NCBI RefSeq assembly: GCF_900114655.1
Contig: NZ_FOTT01000007.1
Location: forward strand, 1 to 64,000
Direction: 5' to 3'
Source: Candidatus Frackibacter sp. WG13
Lineage (GTDB): Bacteria; Bacillota; Halanaerobiia; Halobacteroidales; Acetohalobiaceae
DNA length: 64,000 nucleotides
Part shown: piece by piece, positions 17,931-25,462 of the stretch
Layout of the letters: each line of letters opens with the position of its first letter
Numbering within the stretch: the first letter of the stretch is position 1
Position numbers and translations under genes: made by a program
Notes under the pieces: model-generated
Database searches by the model: none
What the model was told of the DNA's origin: nothing
Seen by the model: the letters and a program-made list of their open reading frames with translations, nothing else

Positions 17931-17947
17931 TGAATACCATACGGCAG

Positions 17948-17963
17948 TATGATATATGTCACA
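17948..17963. promoter_or_regulatory. Crp/Fnr-type operator, second copy
   Basis: TATGATATATGTCACA matches the same TRTGAY-N4-RTCAYA pattern, with its centre 33 bp from that of the first site (about three helical turns). Confidence 0.65.
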
Positions 17964-18118
17964 TTCCATCTCTTTATACTTCTTTAGTTCATAAATAGTT
18001 CATATTTATATTTAAACATCTATCATATAAATTCCTGCAATTTTCTCTATTTTTCTCTTAAAAAAGAGAAAAAATATTAATTAATTGGGTATTTTAACCA
18101 AATTTTTATCTTAACATA

Positions 18119-18164
18119 CAAAAATCCGGATTAAATTGCACTATAATACAATTCAATCCGGATT
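18119..18164 (-). terminator. Terminator of trkA
   Basis: Minus-strand hairpin AATCCGGATT...AATCCGGATT with an inner AATTG/CAATT stem and TTTTTG tail, 36 nt after the trkA stop. Confidence 0.88.
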
Positions 18165-18199
18165 CAGTATATTAATCATATAAATAACTAATTAATAGT

Positions 18200-18868
18200 C
18201 TATTTTCGTAAATAATTAGCTGCTTTTTCAATATTTTCTCTAGTTGCCACTAGAAAGACTTTATTATTACTATTAATTCGCTTATTCCCACGTGGAATGA
18301 TCAATTCATCTACTTCTTGGTCAAAAATCCCTGCTATTACACACTTTTCAGGAAATCCTTTGCTATTTACTATCTCTGAAACTGTCAACCCTGAACATTT
18401 TGCTTTTTCTGGAATAGTAACAATCGAAATCTCTGCCTTACCATCTTCTAATGAAATAACCTTTTGAATCTCTGGTTGCTCAATATCCACTACAAATTTA
18501 TCGACCATCATCTCCATTGCGCCAGCAATATTAGTTGCTCCAGCCATCTTATAAGCACTTTCATACTCTGGCTCTCTCATCCTTACTAATATTCGTTCTA
18601 ACCCATAGTTCTTAGCTAATAATGAAAAAGCTAAATTATCAGCATCATTACGCATTACCCCCACAGCTACATCACATTTTTCAATTCCAGCCTCTCTTAA
18701 AACATCTATCTGGGTTGCATTACCACAAATACTAATTGCCCCATATTGAGAATAGATTCGCTCACAAATCTCGCGGTCTACATCTATAACTACTACATCA
18801 TGATTAGCTGCCAATCTTTTAGTTAGATTACGACCAACTATTCCACCACCAGCGATTATAATATACAT
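18200..18868 (-). CDS. trkA: Trk/Ktr potassium transport regulatory subunit (RCK protein)
   Basis: 222 residues: one RCK_N domain (NAD-binding GGGIVGRNL at residues 7-15, VVVIDVD, then CGNAT) and one RCK_C domain (about residues 140-220). It is the peripheral gating subunit for TrkH. The single N+C arrangement is the KtrA/CglK form rather than the doubled E. coli TrkA. It lies 315 bp downstream of trkH on the same strand. Potassium uptake is central to salt-in osmoadaptation, which suits a halophile. Confidence 0.93.
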   Translation of the reverse strand: MYIIIAGGGIVGRNLTKRLAANHDVVVIDVDREICERIYSQYGAISICGNATQIDVLREAGIEKCDVAVGVMRNDADNLAFSLLAKNYGLERILVRMREPEYESAYKMAGATNIAGAMEMMVDKFVVDIEQPEIQKVISLEDGKAEISIVTIPEKAKCSGLTVSEIVNSKGFPEKCVIAGIFDQEVDELIIPRGNKRINSNNKVFLVATRENIEKAANYLRK

Positions 18869-19183
18869 TATATATCACTCCTACTTATTATCTGCAGATT
18901 TTCTAATACCGTCTGTAAATTCGAGAGTTTTATTAAAATTCTCCCGTTACCTAACTTTTTTGACTAATATATTACTTTATAAACAATTTATATCAATTGA
19001 TTATGCGTGAAAGCCAACTCTTTAGCCGATATTACTCTACTTTAACTATAGACTATTAATTATCTCTGTCTTAGTCTTAACCTTATTTTTTAGTCTGTGT
19101 TTTGTCTGCGTCAGTCTGTGTCCAAAACTTTTTAAGGTTCTAATGTTTTTTCCTTAGCCTTAATCTAAACCTCAACCTAACCT
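18869..19183. other. Intergenic region trkH-trkA
   Basis: 315 bp. It has a short CGAGAG/CTCCCG hairpin near 18920-18946 and a tract rich in GTCTGTGT-like words at 19091-19122 resembling 4621-4656. No gene and no ydaO-type riboswitch was seen. Confidence 0.5.
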
Positions 19184-20671
19184 TTACTTCCAAGCCTGCT
19201 TAGTAAACAAAATAAATACCGGTAAAATCTCAAGTCTTCCTGCTAACATACCAATAATATAAGTTAACTTAATTACTGGTGATAATGAAGCCATCTTCTC
19301 CACACTAAAATAAAAAGGACCAATATTACCAACTGCTGAAAACATTCCGGAAAACGCCTGTAATGCAGATAAGTCGGAAAATAAAGCTGTAATCATACCA
19401 CCGATTAAAATTAGAACTAACCAACCAAAGAATAGAGCAGCAATCTTTAATACTTCTTCGTCTTCAATAATTCTTTTATCTAATTTCACCGGCAAAACTG
19501 CCCTTTTAGGCAAGTAGATCTTTTTAATTTCGCGAGTGAATAACTTATTTAAGATAGCTATTCTGATAACTTTAATACCACCAGCTGTTGAACCAACACA
19601 ACCACCGATTAACATTAACATAAGAAATAACTGCTTAGCTATCGCTGGAAAGAAGCTAGCCATTATACTTTCTGTTCCATAGCCGGTAGTAGTTATAATT
19701 GAAACTACCTGAAAAAGAATTGTTCTAAAATCAGATTCTAAATTAACTAAATCTAAACCTCCATTCTTCACTACTACTCCAACAAAGATTAATAAAGTAA
19801 CACCTAAAATTAATCCCCAAAAATATCTTAACTCTAAGTTATTAACTAATTCTTTAATATTCCCAGTTAATACTTTAAAATGAACTAAGAAATTAATTCC
19901 GCCTAATAACATAAAGAAGATTATTATATATTCAATAACTTTGTAAAATGGATGCCCTATCTGTTGAAAGTGCCCAATACTACTGTCATAATTAGAGAAT
20001 CCACCAGTTGATAGAGTAGTTAAGCTATGGATTAAAGCGTCATAGACTGAGACTTGAAATATAGTTAACAATATAATCTCTAAAAGAGTAAAGCCGATGT
20101 AAATTCCCCATAGGATCTTAACAGTTCTAAAAACATTAGGCACCGGTCGCGAAGTACTTATTTTATGGCTTTCAGCAGTAAATAGCTGCCAAGCGCCACC
20201 TTCACTACGAAAAGTAATAACTAAAAAGAAAGTTAAAATCCCTAAACCGCCTAACCACTGAATTAAGCTCCGCCAAAAGATAACCGATTTAGGCATCTGC
20301 TCTAATCCTTGAAAGACAGTAATTCCGGTTGTTGTAAAGCCACTCACTGCTTCAAAAAAAGCATCTATAAAGCTTTTTCCTAATCCAATTTGAAAGGGAA
20401 TTGACCCAATTATAGAAAATAGAAACCAACCCAAACCACAAACTACCATACTAGTAGTCAAAGTTAATTTCTGTTTTTGTTCAGTAGTCCAAGTTAATAA
20501 AATACCAATAGCTAATGATATTAATGCAGGAATTAAAAACGACTTATATAATAGCAAACCTTCCTGATATAAAAGAACTAATATAATAGGAATAAATAAT
20601 ACTATTCCTAAACTAATTAATAGAGAACCTAATAAATAAAAGATAGTGGAGAATTTCTGATTAATTACCAT
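19184..20671 (-). CDS. trkH: Trk-type potassium uptake channel subunit
   Basis: 495 residues, about ten hydrophobic segments. The four selectivity-filter loops are recognisable: SGFTTTGITVF, TLSTGGFS, ITTTGYGTES and the final SAVGNIGP, with the intramembrane GGCVGSTAGGIKV segment before loop 4. It imports K+ across the inner membrane with TrkA as cytoplasmic regulator. The ATG at 20671 has AAGGAG nearby. PHP gene upstream, trkA downstream. Confidence 0.95.
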   Translation of the reverse strand: MVINQKFSTIFYLLGSLLISLGIVLFIPIILVLLYQEGLLLYKSFLIPALISLAIGILLTWTTEQKQKLTLTTSMVVCGLGWFLFSIIGSIPFQIGLGKSFIDAFFEAVSGFTTTGITVFQGLEQMPKSVIFWRSLIQWLGGLGILTFFLVITFRSEGGAWQLFTAESHKISTSRPVPNVFRTVKILWGIYIGFTLLEIILLTIFQVSVYDALIHSLTTLSTGGFSNYDSSIGHFQQIGHPFYKVIEYIIIFFMLLGGINFLVHFKVLTGNIKELVNNLELRYFWGLILGVTLLIFVGVVVKNGGLDLVNLESDFRTILFQVVSIITTTGYGTESIMASFFPAIAKQLFLMLMLIGGCVGSTAGGIKVIRIAILNKLFTREIKKIYLPKRAVLPVKLDKRIIEDEEVLKIAALFFGWLVLILIGGMITALFSDLSALQAFSGMFSAVGNIGPFYFSVEKMASLSPVIKLTYIIGMLAGRLEILPVFILFTKQAWK

Positions 20672-20741
20672 TGTTTAAATTACTCCTTTCAATACATCTC
20701 TTCTCCACAAACCATAAAATTCCTCTGAAATTATGCTCTTA

Positions 20742-21623
20742 TTATCGGTTAGCCCTTCCTTTTAACCTAGTAAGTAGTTGATAGTCATTGCCATCGACCC
20801 CACCTAATTTAACTTCTGGCTTTAATTTACCATGAAAATCACTGCCAGCCGTAATTAATACCCCTTCTTCTTTTGCCCAAGTAGTAAATTTAATTACCTC
20901 TTTAGGAGAATGGTAAGTGCTATAAGCTTCTAATCCATCTAAACCTCTCTCAATTAACTTATATAAAATCTCTTCATTCTCATCTAAGCTAATAGCCGAC
21001 CCAGGATGCGCTAATACTGCTACTCCTCCTAAACTATGGATCAATTCAATTACTTCCCTAGCATCAGGTAATTCATTCTTAATATATGCTGGTTTTCCTG
21101 GTAAAAAGTAATCTAAATAAAAGTTAAAATACGGCTGACCACTTCTTTTACCATCTAAATAAGGTATTAATCTCTCATCATCCTCATTCAAACCATTATT
21201 GAGTAATACTTTAGCTATTATTCCTCCTACCGGAAGAATAGATGCTTCTTTCTCAACCACTTGCCAAGATAATTTAAATCCCATCTCTTGCAACAGTTTA
21301 ACTCTAGCCTTAGCTTGCTGATACTGACTATCACGAATCTGCTTAGTAACTTCATCTAACTCCGATGATTTCCAATCTAAATAATAACCTAAGATGTGTA
21401 GATTCTCTTCTTGGTATTCAGTATCAAACTCAATACCCGGCACTACTTCGATATTATATTCTCGTCCTGTTTTAATCGCTTCTTCTAAACCATCTACAGT
21501 GTCATGGTCAGTAATAGCCACTGCTTCCAACTGCTTCTTAGAAGCTAATTTTATAATATCTGCTGGCTTAAACTCTCCATCAGCACTATAACAAGTATGA
21601 ATATGTAGATCTATTTCTGACAT
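20742..21623 (-). CDS. PHP domain phosphoesterase (YciV/TrpH-like)
   Basis: 293 residues. The PHP metal-binding motifs are complete: HIHTCYSADG at residue 6, ITDHDT near residue 39, GIEFD, then VLAHPGS and SDFHG near the C-terminus. Relatives (E. coli YciV/RNase AM) remove nucleotides 5'-3' from RNA or 3',5'-bisphosphonucleotides; the substrate here is not fixed by sequence. It lies between the ccm operon and trkH on the same strand, 118 nt from trkH. Confidence 0.88.
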   Translation of the reverse strand: MSEIDLHIHTCYSADGEFKPADIIKLASKKQLEAVAITDHDTVDGLEEAIKTGREYNIEVVPGIEFDTEYQEENLHILGYYLDWKSSELDEVTKQIRDSQYQQAKARVKLLQEMGFKLSWQVVEKEASILPVGGIIAKVLLNNGLNEDDERLIPYLDGKRSGQPYFNFYLDYFLPGKPAYIKNELPDAREVIELIHSLGGVAVLAHPGSAISLDENEEILYKLIERGLDGLEAYSTYHSPKEVIKFTTWAKEEGVLITAGSDFHGKLKPEVKLGGVDGNDYQLLTRLKGRANR

Positions 21624-21680
21624 CTTATAACCACCTCTCTTCTTACATTAAAAAATAAACATAATGAGTTTTATAATTAT

Positions 21681-21717
21681 AAAAAGTCCACAAGAGTATT
21701 AACCCTAATGGACTTTA
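21681..21717 (-). terminator. Terminator at the end of the ccm operon
   Basis: Minus-strand hairpin AAAGTCCA/TGGACTTT with TTT tail, about 30 nt after the 203-residue protein gene, separating the ccm operon from the PHP gene. Confidence 0.85.
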
Positions 21718-21744
21718 TATTTAACATTCCCTTATTTAACTTCT

Positions 21745-22356
21745 TTATAAAACTTTAAAGATAAGACCCATTATAGCCGCCTCATCAACGCCTTTAACTG
21801 AAATCCAATAAGCCTTCTTACCTTTCTGATAGTAGTAATTATTCATTCCCATTCCTTTAGTCTGGAAGAAACGAGTTCCACTAACTTGAAATACACTCGG
21901 CTTGGCAAATACATCACTATTCTTCATAATCATTTCAGTCATTACCTTAATCTGCTCAGCAGCCTTTGCTTTTGTCTTAGCTTCTGAAAGCCAAATCTTA
22001 ACTTCCTTCTGCCCTCCACCATAAGTTGCTACATAACCATCTACTATATCTATACTAGTTCCGTGTAACTTTTCAATACTCTTAATTTCTTTTTGACCTG
22101 ATAAGAAGTTGTTTAGCTTCACACCGGCAACCTCTTTCGGAAACCCATACTTGTTTGTCTCAACCTTAACATCTGTGTCATGTGGAGATTTTTTTGAAGT
22201 TTTTCCTCCTTGTTGACCTCCTCCGCTTTGACCAGTAAGCTGTTCCATAGAAACTCCTGACTCCTCTTTTGGAGTCCAATTCGATTGATTAGTAGCAATT
22301 AAACCAACCAATAATAAAACAGCTAGACCTAAAATTATTAGTTTTTGCTTATCCAT
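21745..22356 (-). CDS. Membrane-anchored protein of unknown function in the ccm operon
   Basis: 203 residues. An N-terminal membrane anchor (about residues 6-23) is followed by a Gly/Gln/Ser-rich linker (GQSGGGQQGGK) and a soluble domain from about residue 65 to the end, ending in hydrophobic LIFKVL. No Cys in the whole protein, so no heme c or thiol chemistry. The domain pattern (EVAGVKLNNFLSG, GTSIDIVDGYVATYGGG, TRFFQTKG) was not recognised. It starts 41 nt after ccmD and precedes the operon terminator, so it is probably made with the maturation machinery and faces outward. Confidence 0.75.
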   Translation of the reverse strand: MDKQKLIILGLAVLLLVGLIATNQSNWTPKEESGVSMEQLTGQSGGGQQGGKTSKKSPHDTDVKVETNKYGFPKEVAGVKLNNFLSGQKEIKSIEKLHGTSIDIVDGYVATYGGGQKEVKIWLSEAKTKAKAAEQIKVMTEMIMKNSDVFAKPSVFQVSGTRFFQTKGMGMNNYYYQKGKKAYWISVKGVDEAAIMGLIFKVL

Positions 22357-22396
22357 TCTCTATTCCCCCTTAGATTTAATAATTCTTCCTTTAGAA

Positions 22397-22540
22397 TTAA
22401 TTTAATTTATCTAGAGTTCTTTTAATAAACTCCACTTCTTCTTCTAAGTTCTTCTGTTTCTTACCAACAAACATAGTATAACTAAATATAATAATCCAGA
22501 TTATTAAATAACCAGCAAATAAGTAATCTAAATTTTTCAT
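22397..22540 (-). CDS. ccmD: CcmD-like small membrane protein
   Basis: 47 residues starting MKNLDYLFAGYL, one membrane helix (about residues 8-25), then a basic GKKQK turn and an acidic/basic helix ending LDKLN. This is the usual CcmD layout. GAGGAGG lies 8 nt before the ATG. It follows ccmC by 31 nt. CcmD helps release holo-CcmE from the CcmABC complex. Size, topology and place after ccmC support the call; CcmD proteins have little sequence conservation. Confidence 0.8.
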   Translation of the reverse strand: MKNLDYLFAGYLIIWIIIFSYTMFVGKKQKNLEEEVEFIKRTLDKLN

Positions 22541-22571
22541 CCTAACGCCTCCTCAAATAAGCCTTAGTTAC

Positions 22572-23273
22572 TTAATTATATTGTAATTTTCGCAATTCTT
22601 CTTTCATTTCCTTAACTTGATTCTTTAACACTTCTACTTTAACTCTTCTTAATAATAAATAGAAGTAGATAAAAGTAAAAGCAGCAATACTAACTAATAG
22701 AGTCTGAACCATAGTAGGTGCTAAATTCATACCGCCACCTTCTATAACTTGAGGATGAATTGTTCTCCACCATCTAATAGACATAAAAACGATAGGCACA
22801 TCTACAAAACCAACTATCCCAAAGATAGCTGCAAACCGTGCTTTCTTTTCACTTTCATCTGCTGAAGCTCTAAGTATAATGTAAGCAATATATATAAACC
22901 ATAAAATTAAAGTAGTAGTCAACCGCGGATCCCAAGTCCACCAAGCATTCCAGATAGGTCTTGCCCAAATTGGACCAGTAATCAAAACGATAGTAGTAAA
23001 TGCTACCCCAATCTCTGCCGAAGCCAAAGCAATATTATCCCAGAATGTACTACGCTTCTTAAGATAGATGATACTACCGACAAAGACTACAAAGAAAGCA
23101 AAAAAAGCAATCCAGGCTGCTGCTACATGAAAGTAAAATAGCCTCTGAATATGTCCCATAACTCTTTCAGTTGGTGCATATTCAAAAACCATATAAAGAG
23201 CTACCGAAGTAACTAAAAAGGCTAACCAACCTAGAATATTGCTATATCTATTATCTTTATCAAATGTCTCCAA
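22572..23273 (-). CDS. ccmC: Heme exporter/handling protein CcmC
   Basis: 233 residues, six membrane helices. The Trp-rich WWD-type motif is present (AWWTWDPRLT near residue 117), with outward-facing His residues before (FYFHVAAAW) and after it (RTIHPQV). CcmC loads heme onto CcmE outside the inner membrane. A positively charged helical C-terminal tail follows the last membrane segment. It is 3 nt downstream of ccmB, so translation is coupled. Confidence 0.95.
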   Translation of the reverse strand: METFDKDNRYSNILGWLAFLVTSVALYMVFEYAPTERVMGHIQRLFYFHVAAAWIAFFAFFVVFVGSIIYLKKRSTFWDNIALASAEIGVAFTTIVLITGPIWARPIWNAWWTWDPRLTTTLILWFIYIAYIILRASADESEKKARFAAIFGIVGFVDVPIVFMSIRWWRTIHPQVIEGGGMNLAPTMVQTLLVSIAAFTFIYFYLLLRRVKVEVLKNQVKEMKEELRKLQYN

Positions 23274-23276
23274 TAT

Positions 23277-23954
23277 CTACACCTCCAAAACAAAATCAAA
23301 TAACATAAACGGAACCGTGATAAAAATTAAATCATAAATACCTAATACCTTCAACCAGGGCAGAATCTCACTCATTTCCTCACCAATGAAGATAGCCCCT
23401 GTCGATTCAACTGCTCCAATTACTAAAGGAACAATTACCGGAAAGAGAATAATTGGCAATAATACTTCACTAGTCCTAGTATTAGCAGTTAATGCTGCTA
23501 AAAAAGTCCCAATAGCAACAAAACCAAAAGTTCCTAACAAGATTACTAAAATTAATTTCAATATAGAGCCACTAAAGGAATAATCAAATAAAATTATAAA
23601 GATTGGTAAAGAAATGGCTTCCATAATCAACATCAAAACTAAGTTAGTAATCACTTTTCCAAAATAGATTGCACTTCTATCAGCAGGACATAACATTAAA
23701 CCATGAATACTATTATTCTGTTTCTCAGCTACAAAAGAACGATTCAATCCTAGAATCCCGGCAAAGATAAAAGCAACCCATATGATTCCCGGAAACACTT
23801 CTTTTAAAGTCTCATCCGTAGGATCAAAAGCAAAACTAAAGATTACTATTACTAAGAAAGCAAAAATTAACATTGAACTTAACATTTCTTTTGTTCGAAA
23901 TTCTGATTTCAAATCTTTCCAGACTAATGCTTTAATCTGCTTAAAGAAAGTCAT
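23277..23954 (-). CDS. ccmB: Heme ABC transporter permease CcmB
   Basis: 225 residues, six predicted helices. Family features: the amphipathic N-terminus (FKQIKALVWKDLKSEFRTKE), WVAFIFAGILGLNRSF and ERxNxSIHGLMLCP-like EKQNNSIHGLMLCPADRS. It forms the CcmA2B2 transporter that, with CcmC and CcmD, releases holo-CcmE. It begins 3 nt after ccmA ends and runs into ccmC. Confidence 0.95.
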   Translation of the reverse strand: MTFFKQIKALVWKDLKSEFRTKEMLSSMLIFAFLVIVIFSFAFDPTDETLKEVFPGIIWVAFIFAGILGLNRSFVAEKQNNSIHGLMLCPADRSAIYFGKVITNLVLMLIMEAISLPIFIILFDYSFSGSILKLILVILLGTFGFVAIGTFLAALTANTRTSEVLLPIILFPVIVPLVIGAVESTGAIFIGEEMSEILPWLKVLGIYDLIFITVPFMLFDFVLEV

Positions 23955-23957
23955 CTG

Positions 23958-24680
23958 CTACTCCCCTAACAATTCTTTATATTTCTCTTGTAATTCTAAT
24001 AAATTAAAATCATTACTTACCCCTTCAAACCTGACTCTACCATTAACTAAGATTAAAAAGCGATCACTTAAATTTAATCCTTGTTGAAAATTATGAGTAA
24101 TCATTACTATAGTTCTTTGAGTAGTATTAAGTCCATTAATTACTCTATTTAACATTTCGATAGCATGCTGGTCTAATCCTGTATATGGTTCATCTAATAA
24201 TAAAATTTCTGGAAAATGTAAGATAGCCCGCGCAATAGATAACCTTTGCTTCATTCCCCTAGAGAAAGTACGTACTAAATCATGAAGACAGAAGTTTAAA
24301 CCTACCTCATCTATCACATCAAAAATTCGATCTTTTAAATTATTCACTCCATACATTTCACCATAGAACTTTAAATTTTCGTAAGCCGTTAAATCACCAT
24401 ATAAAAAAGTATGATGGGAAATCACCCCAATATCTTTCCTTAAATGAATTGTATTCTCTACGACTGATTCGCCTGCAATCTTTAATTCACCTGTAGTCAA
24501 GTCAGTTACCGTAGAGAGCAATTTAAGGAGAGTAGTCTTCCCGGCTCCATTTGGTCCAAAAATACTTAACACTTCTCCTTGATTTAAAGAAAAATTGATA
24601 TCACTCAATATATTCTTCTTTCCTATATCTTTCTTTAATTCTTTAACTGCTAATAGTGGCTGATTCCCCATTGCTTTCAC
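23958..24680 (-). CDS. ccmA: Heme ABC transporter ATPase CcmA
   Basis: 240 residues. Walker A GPNGAGKTT near residue 39, Q-loop region VISHHTFLYGDLT, ABC signature FSRGMKQRLS, Walker B ILLLDEPYTGLD and switch His in MITHNF. It supplies ATP hydrolysis for holo-CcmE release. It lies between the small CcmI-like gene and ccmB with short spacers. Confidence 0.95.
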   Translation of the reverse strand: MKAMGNQPLLAVKELKKDIGKKNILSDINFSLNQGEVLSIFGPNGAGKTTLLKLLSTVTDLTTGELKIAGESVVENTIHLRKDIGVISHHTFLYGDLTAYENLKFYGEMYGVNNLKDRIFDVIDEVGLNFCLHDLVRTFSRGMKQRLSIARAILHFPEILLLDEPYTGLDQHAIEMLNRVINGLNTTQRTIVMITHNFQQGLNLSDRFLILVNGRVRFEGVSNDFNLLELQEKYKELLGE

Positions 24681-24692
24681 TCCTTAAGCTTT

Positions 24693-24971
24693 TTAACTAG
24701 CTTCTTCTTCCTTCATAACTTCTACAGCTAACTTCTGTAATCTACCTTTTAGTTCTTTATAATCATCTTCTGATAACTTATTCATCTGATAATCAAGCTC
24801 TATCTCACCTAACTCAGAAAAGATAGCTTCTTTTCTTAACTCTATATCATCTTCTAGAGTATTCACTCGTTCCCTATAATCAACTATATCTATTTCTTCT
24901 TCCGTTACAATCGGGTAACCTATTAAGTAAAGTACCATCGCTCCCAAAACGAGACCGGTTATTAAGCTCAT
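24693..24971 (-). CDS. Small CcmI-like membrane protein
   Basis: 92 residues. One N-terminal helix (about 1-19) and a coiled-coil cytoplasmic tail with the pattern ELDYQMNKLSEDDYKELKGRL, which resembles the first helix and coiled-coil of CcmI/CycH. The long TPR domain of proteobacterial CcmI, which binds apocytochromes, is absent. Position between ccmH and ccmA supports a role in heme ligation. The call is moderate because such short versions are mostly coiled coil. Confidence 0.65.
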   Translation of the reverse strand: MSLITGLVLGAMVLYLIGYPIVTEEEIDIVDYRERVNTLEDDIELRKEAIFSELGEIELDYQMNKLSEDDYKELKGRLQKLAVEVMKEEEAS

Positions 24972-24994
24972 AAGAACCCCTCCTTAAATCTATA

Positions 24995-25462
24995 TTATAG
25001 GTATTTTTTAAACTCTTCATCTAATTGTTCCTTGTATTCCTCTTCCTCTTCTTTGCTTAAATGTTCCGTTGTCTTATTACTAGTTCCAAACTCATAAGCA
25101 GCAGACCACTGACGAGCGAAGTAATAGATAACTCCTCCCCCAACAATAATGGCTAAGAAAGGCATAATCCAAGCAATCAGATTAAAGCCTTTTTTAGTTG
25201 GAGCTGCATAGACCTGTTCTCCATACTTTTCAATAAAGGAAGTAATTATCTCTTTTTTAGTCATACCTTTATCTACCATACCCGCAATAGTATTCCTCAT
25301 TTCATTGGCAGCATCAGTCCGACAGACTGAGACTAACATCTCACAACCTACCATCTTAATCTCTTTTGCTACATCTTTGACTGTTAAAGCATAGCTAACT
25401 GCCGAAGTAAAAACCACCATAATACTAACTAAAACTAAAATCGTAGCAATTTTCTTACGCAT
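24995..25462 (-). CDS. ccmH: CcmH-type apocytochrome thioreductase, unusual Cys spacing
   Basis: 155 residues: signal peptide (cleavage near SYALT), CcmH domain, one membrane helix (about 93-113) and an acidic cytoplasmic tail. Conserved CcmH features follow the Cys region: MRNTIAGMVDKGMTKKEII, FIEKYGEQVYAAPTKKGFN. In place of the usual LRCxxC the protein has GC40-EMLVSV-C47, a CX6C pair. Several anaerobes have CxCxxxxLxxC-type CcmH, and this looks like such a form lacking one Cys. It would keep the heme-binding thiols of apocytochromes reduced with CcmF. Its start overlaps the ccmF stop by 8 nt. Confidence 0.85.
   Translation of the reverse strand: MRKKIATILVLVSIMVVFTSAVSYALTVKDVAKEIKMVGCEMLVSVCRTDAANEMRNTIAGMVDKGMTKKEIITSFIEKYGEQVYAAPTKKGFNLIAWIMPFLAIIVGGGVIYYFARQWSAAYEFGTSNKTTEHLSKEEEEEYKEQLDEEFKKYL

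Larger units (their letters stand above)
17597..18118. other. Long regulatory upstream region of the octaheme operon
   Basis: About 520 bp without a coding frame. It holds two 16-bp operator-like inverted repeats (17915-17930, 17948-17963), a CATAC/GTATG inverted pair between them, and on the minus strand a weak TTGTGA-16-TATGTC promoter whose -10 would place the nearer operator at -61.5. The remaining leader of some 260 nt is AT-rich with G-rich patches; no known riboswitch was recognised. Confidence 0.5.

Noticed and set aside
18869-19183. c-di-AMP (ydaO) riboswitch before trkA
   Set aside because: Potassium genes often carry one, but no ydaO core sequence was found in this stretch or upstream of trkH.
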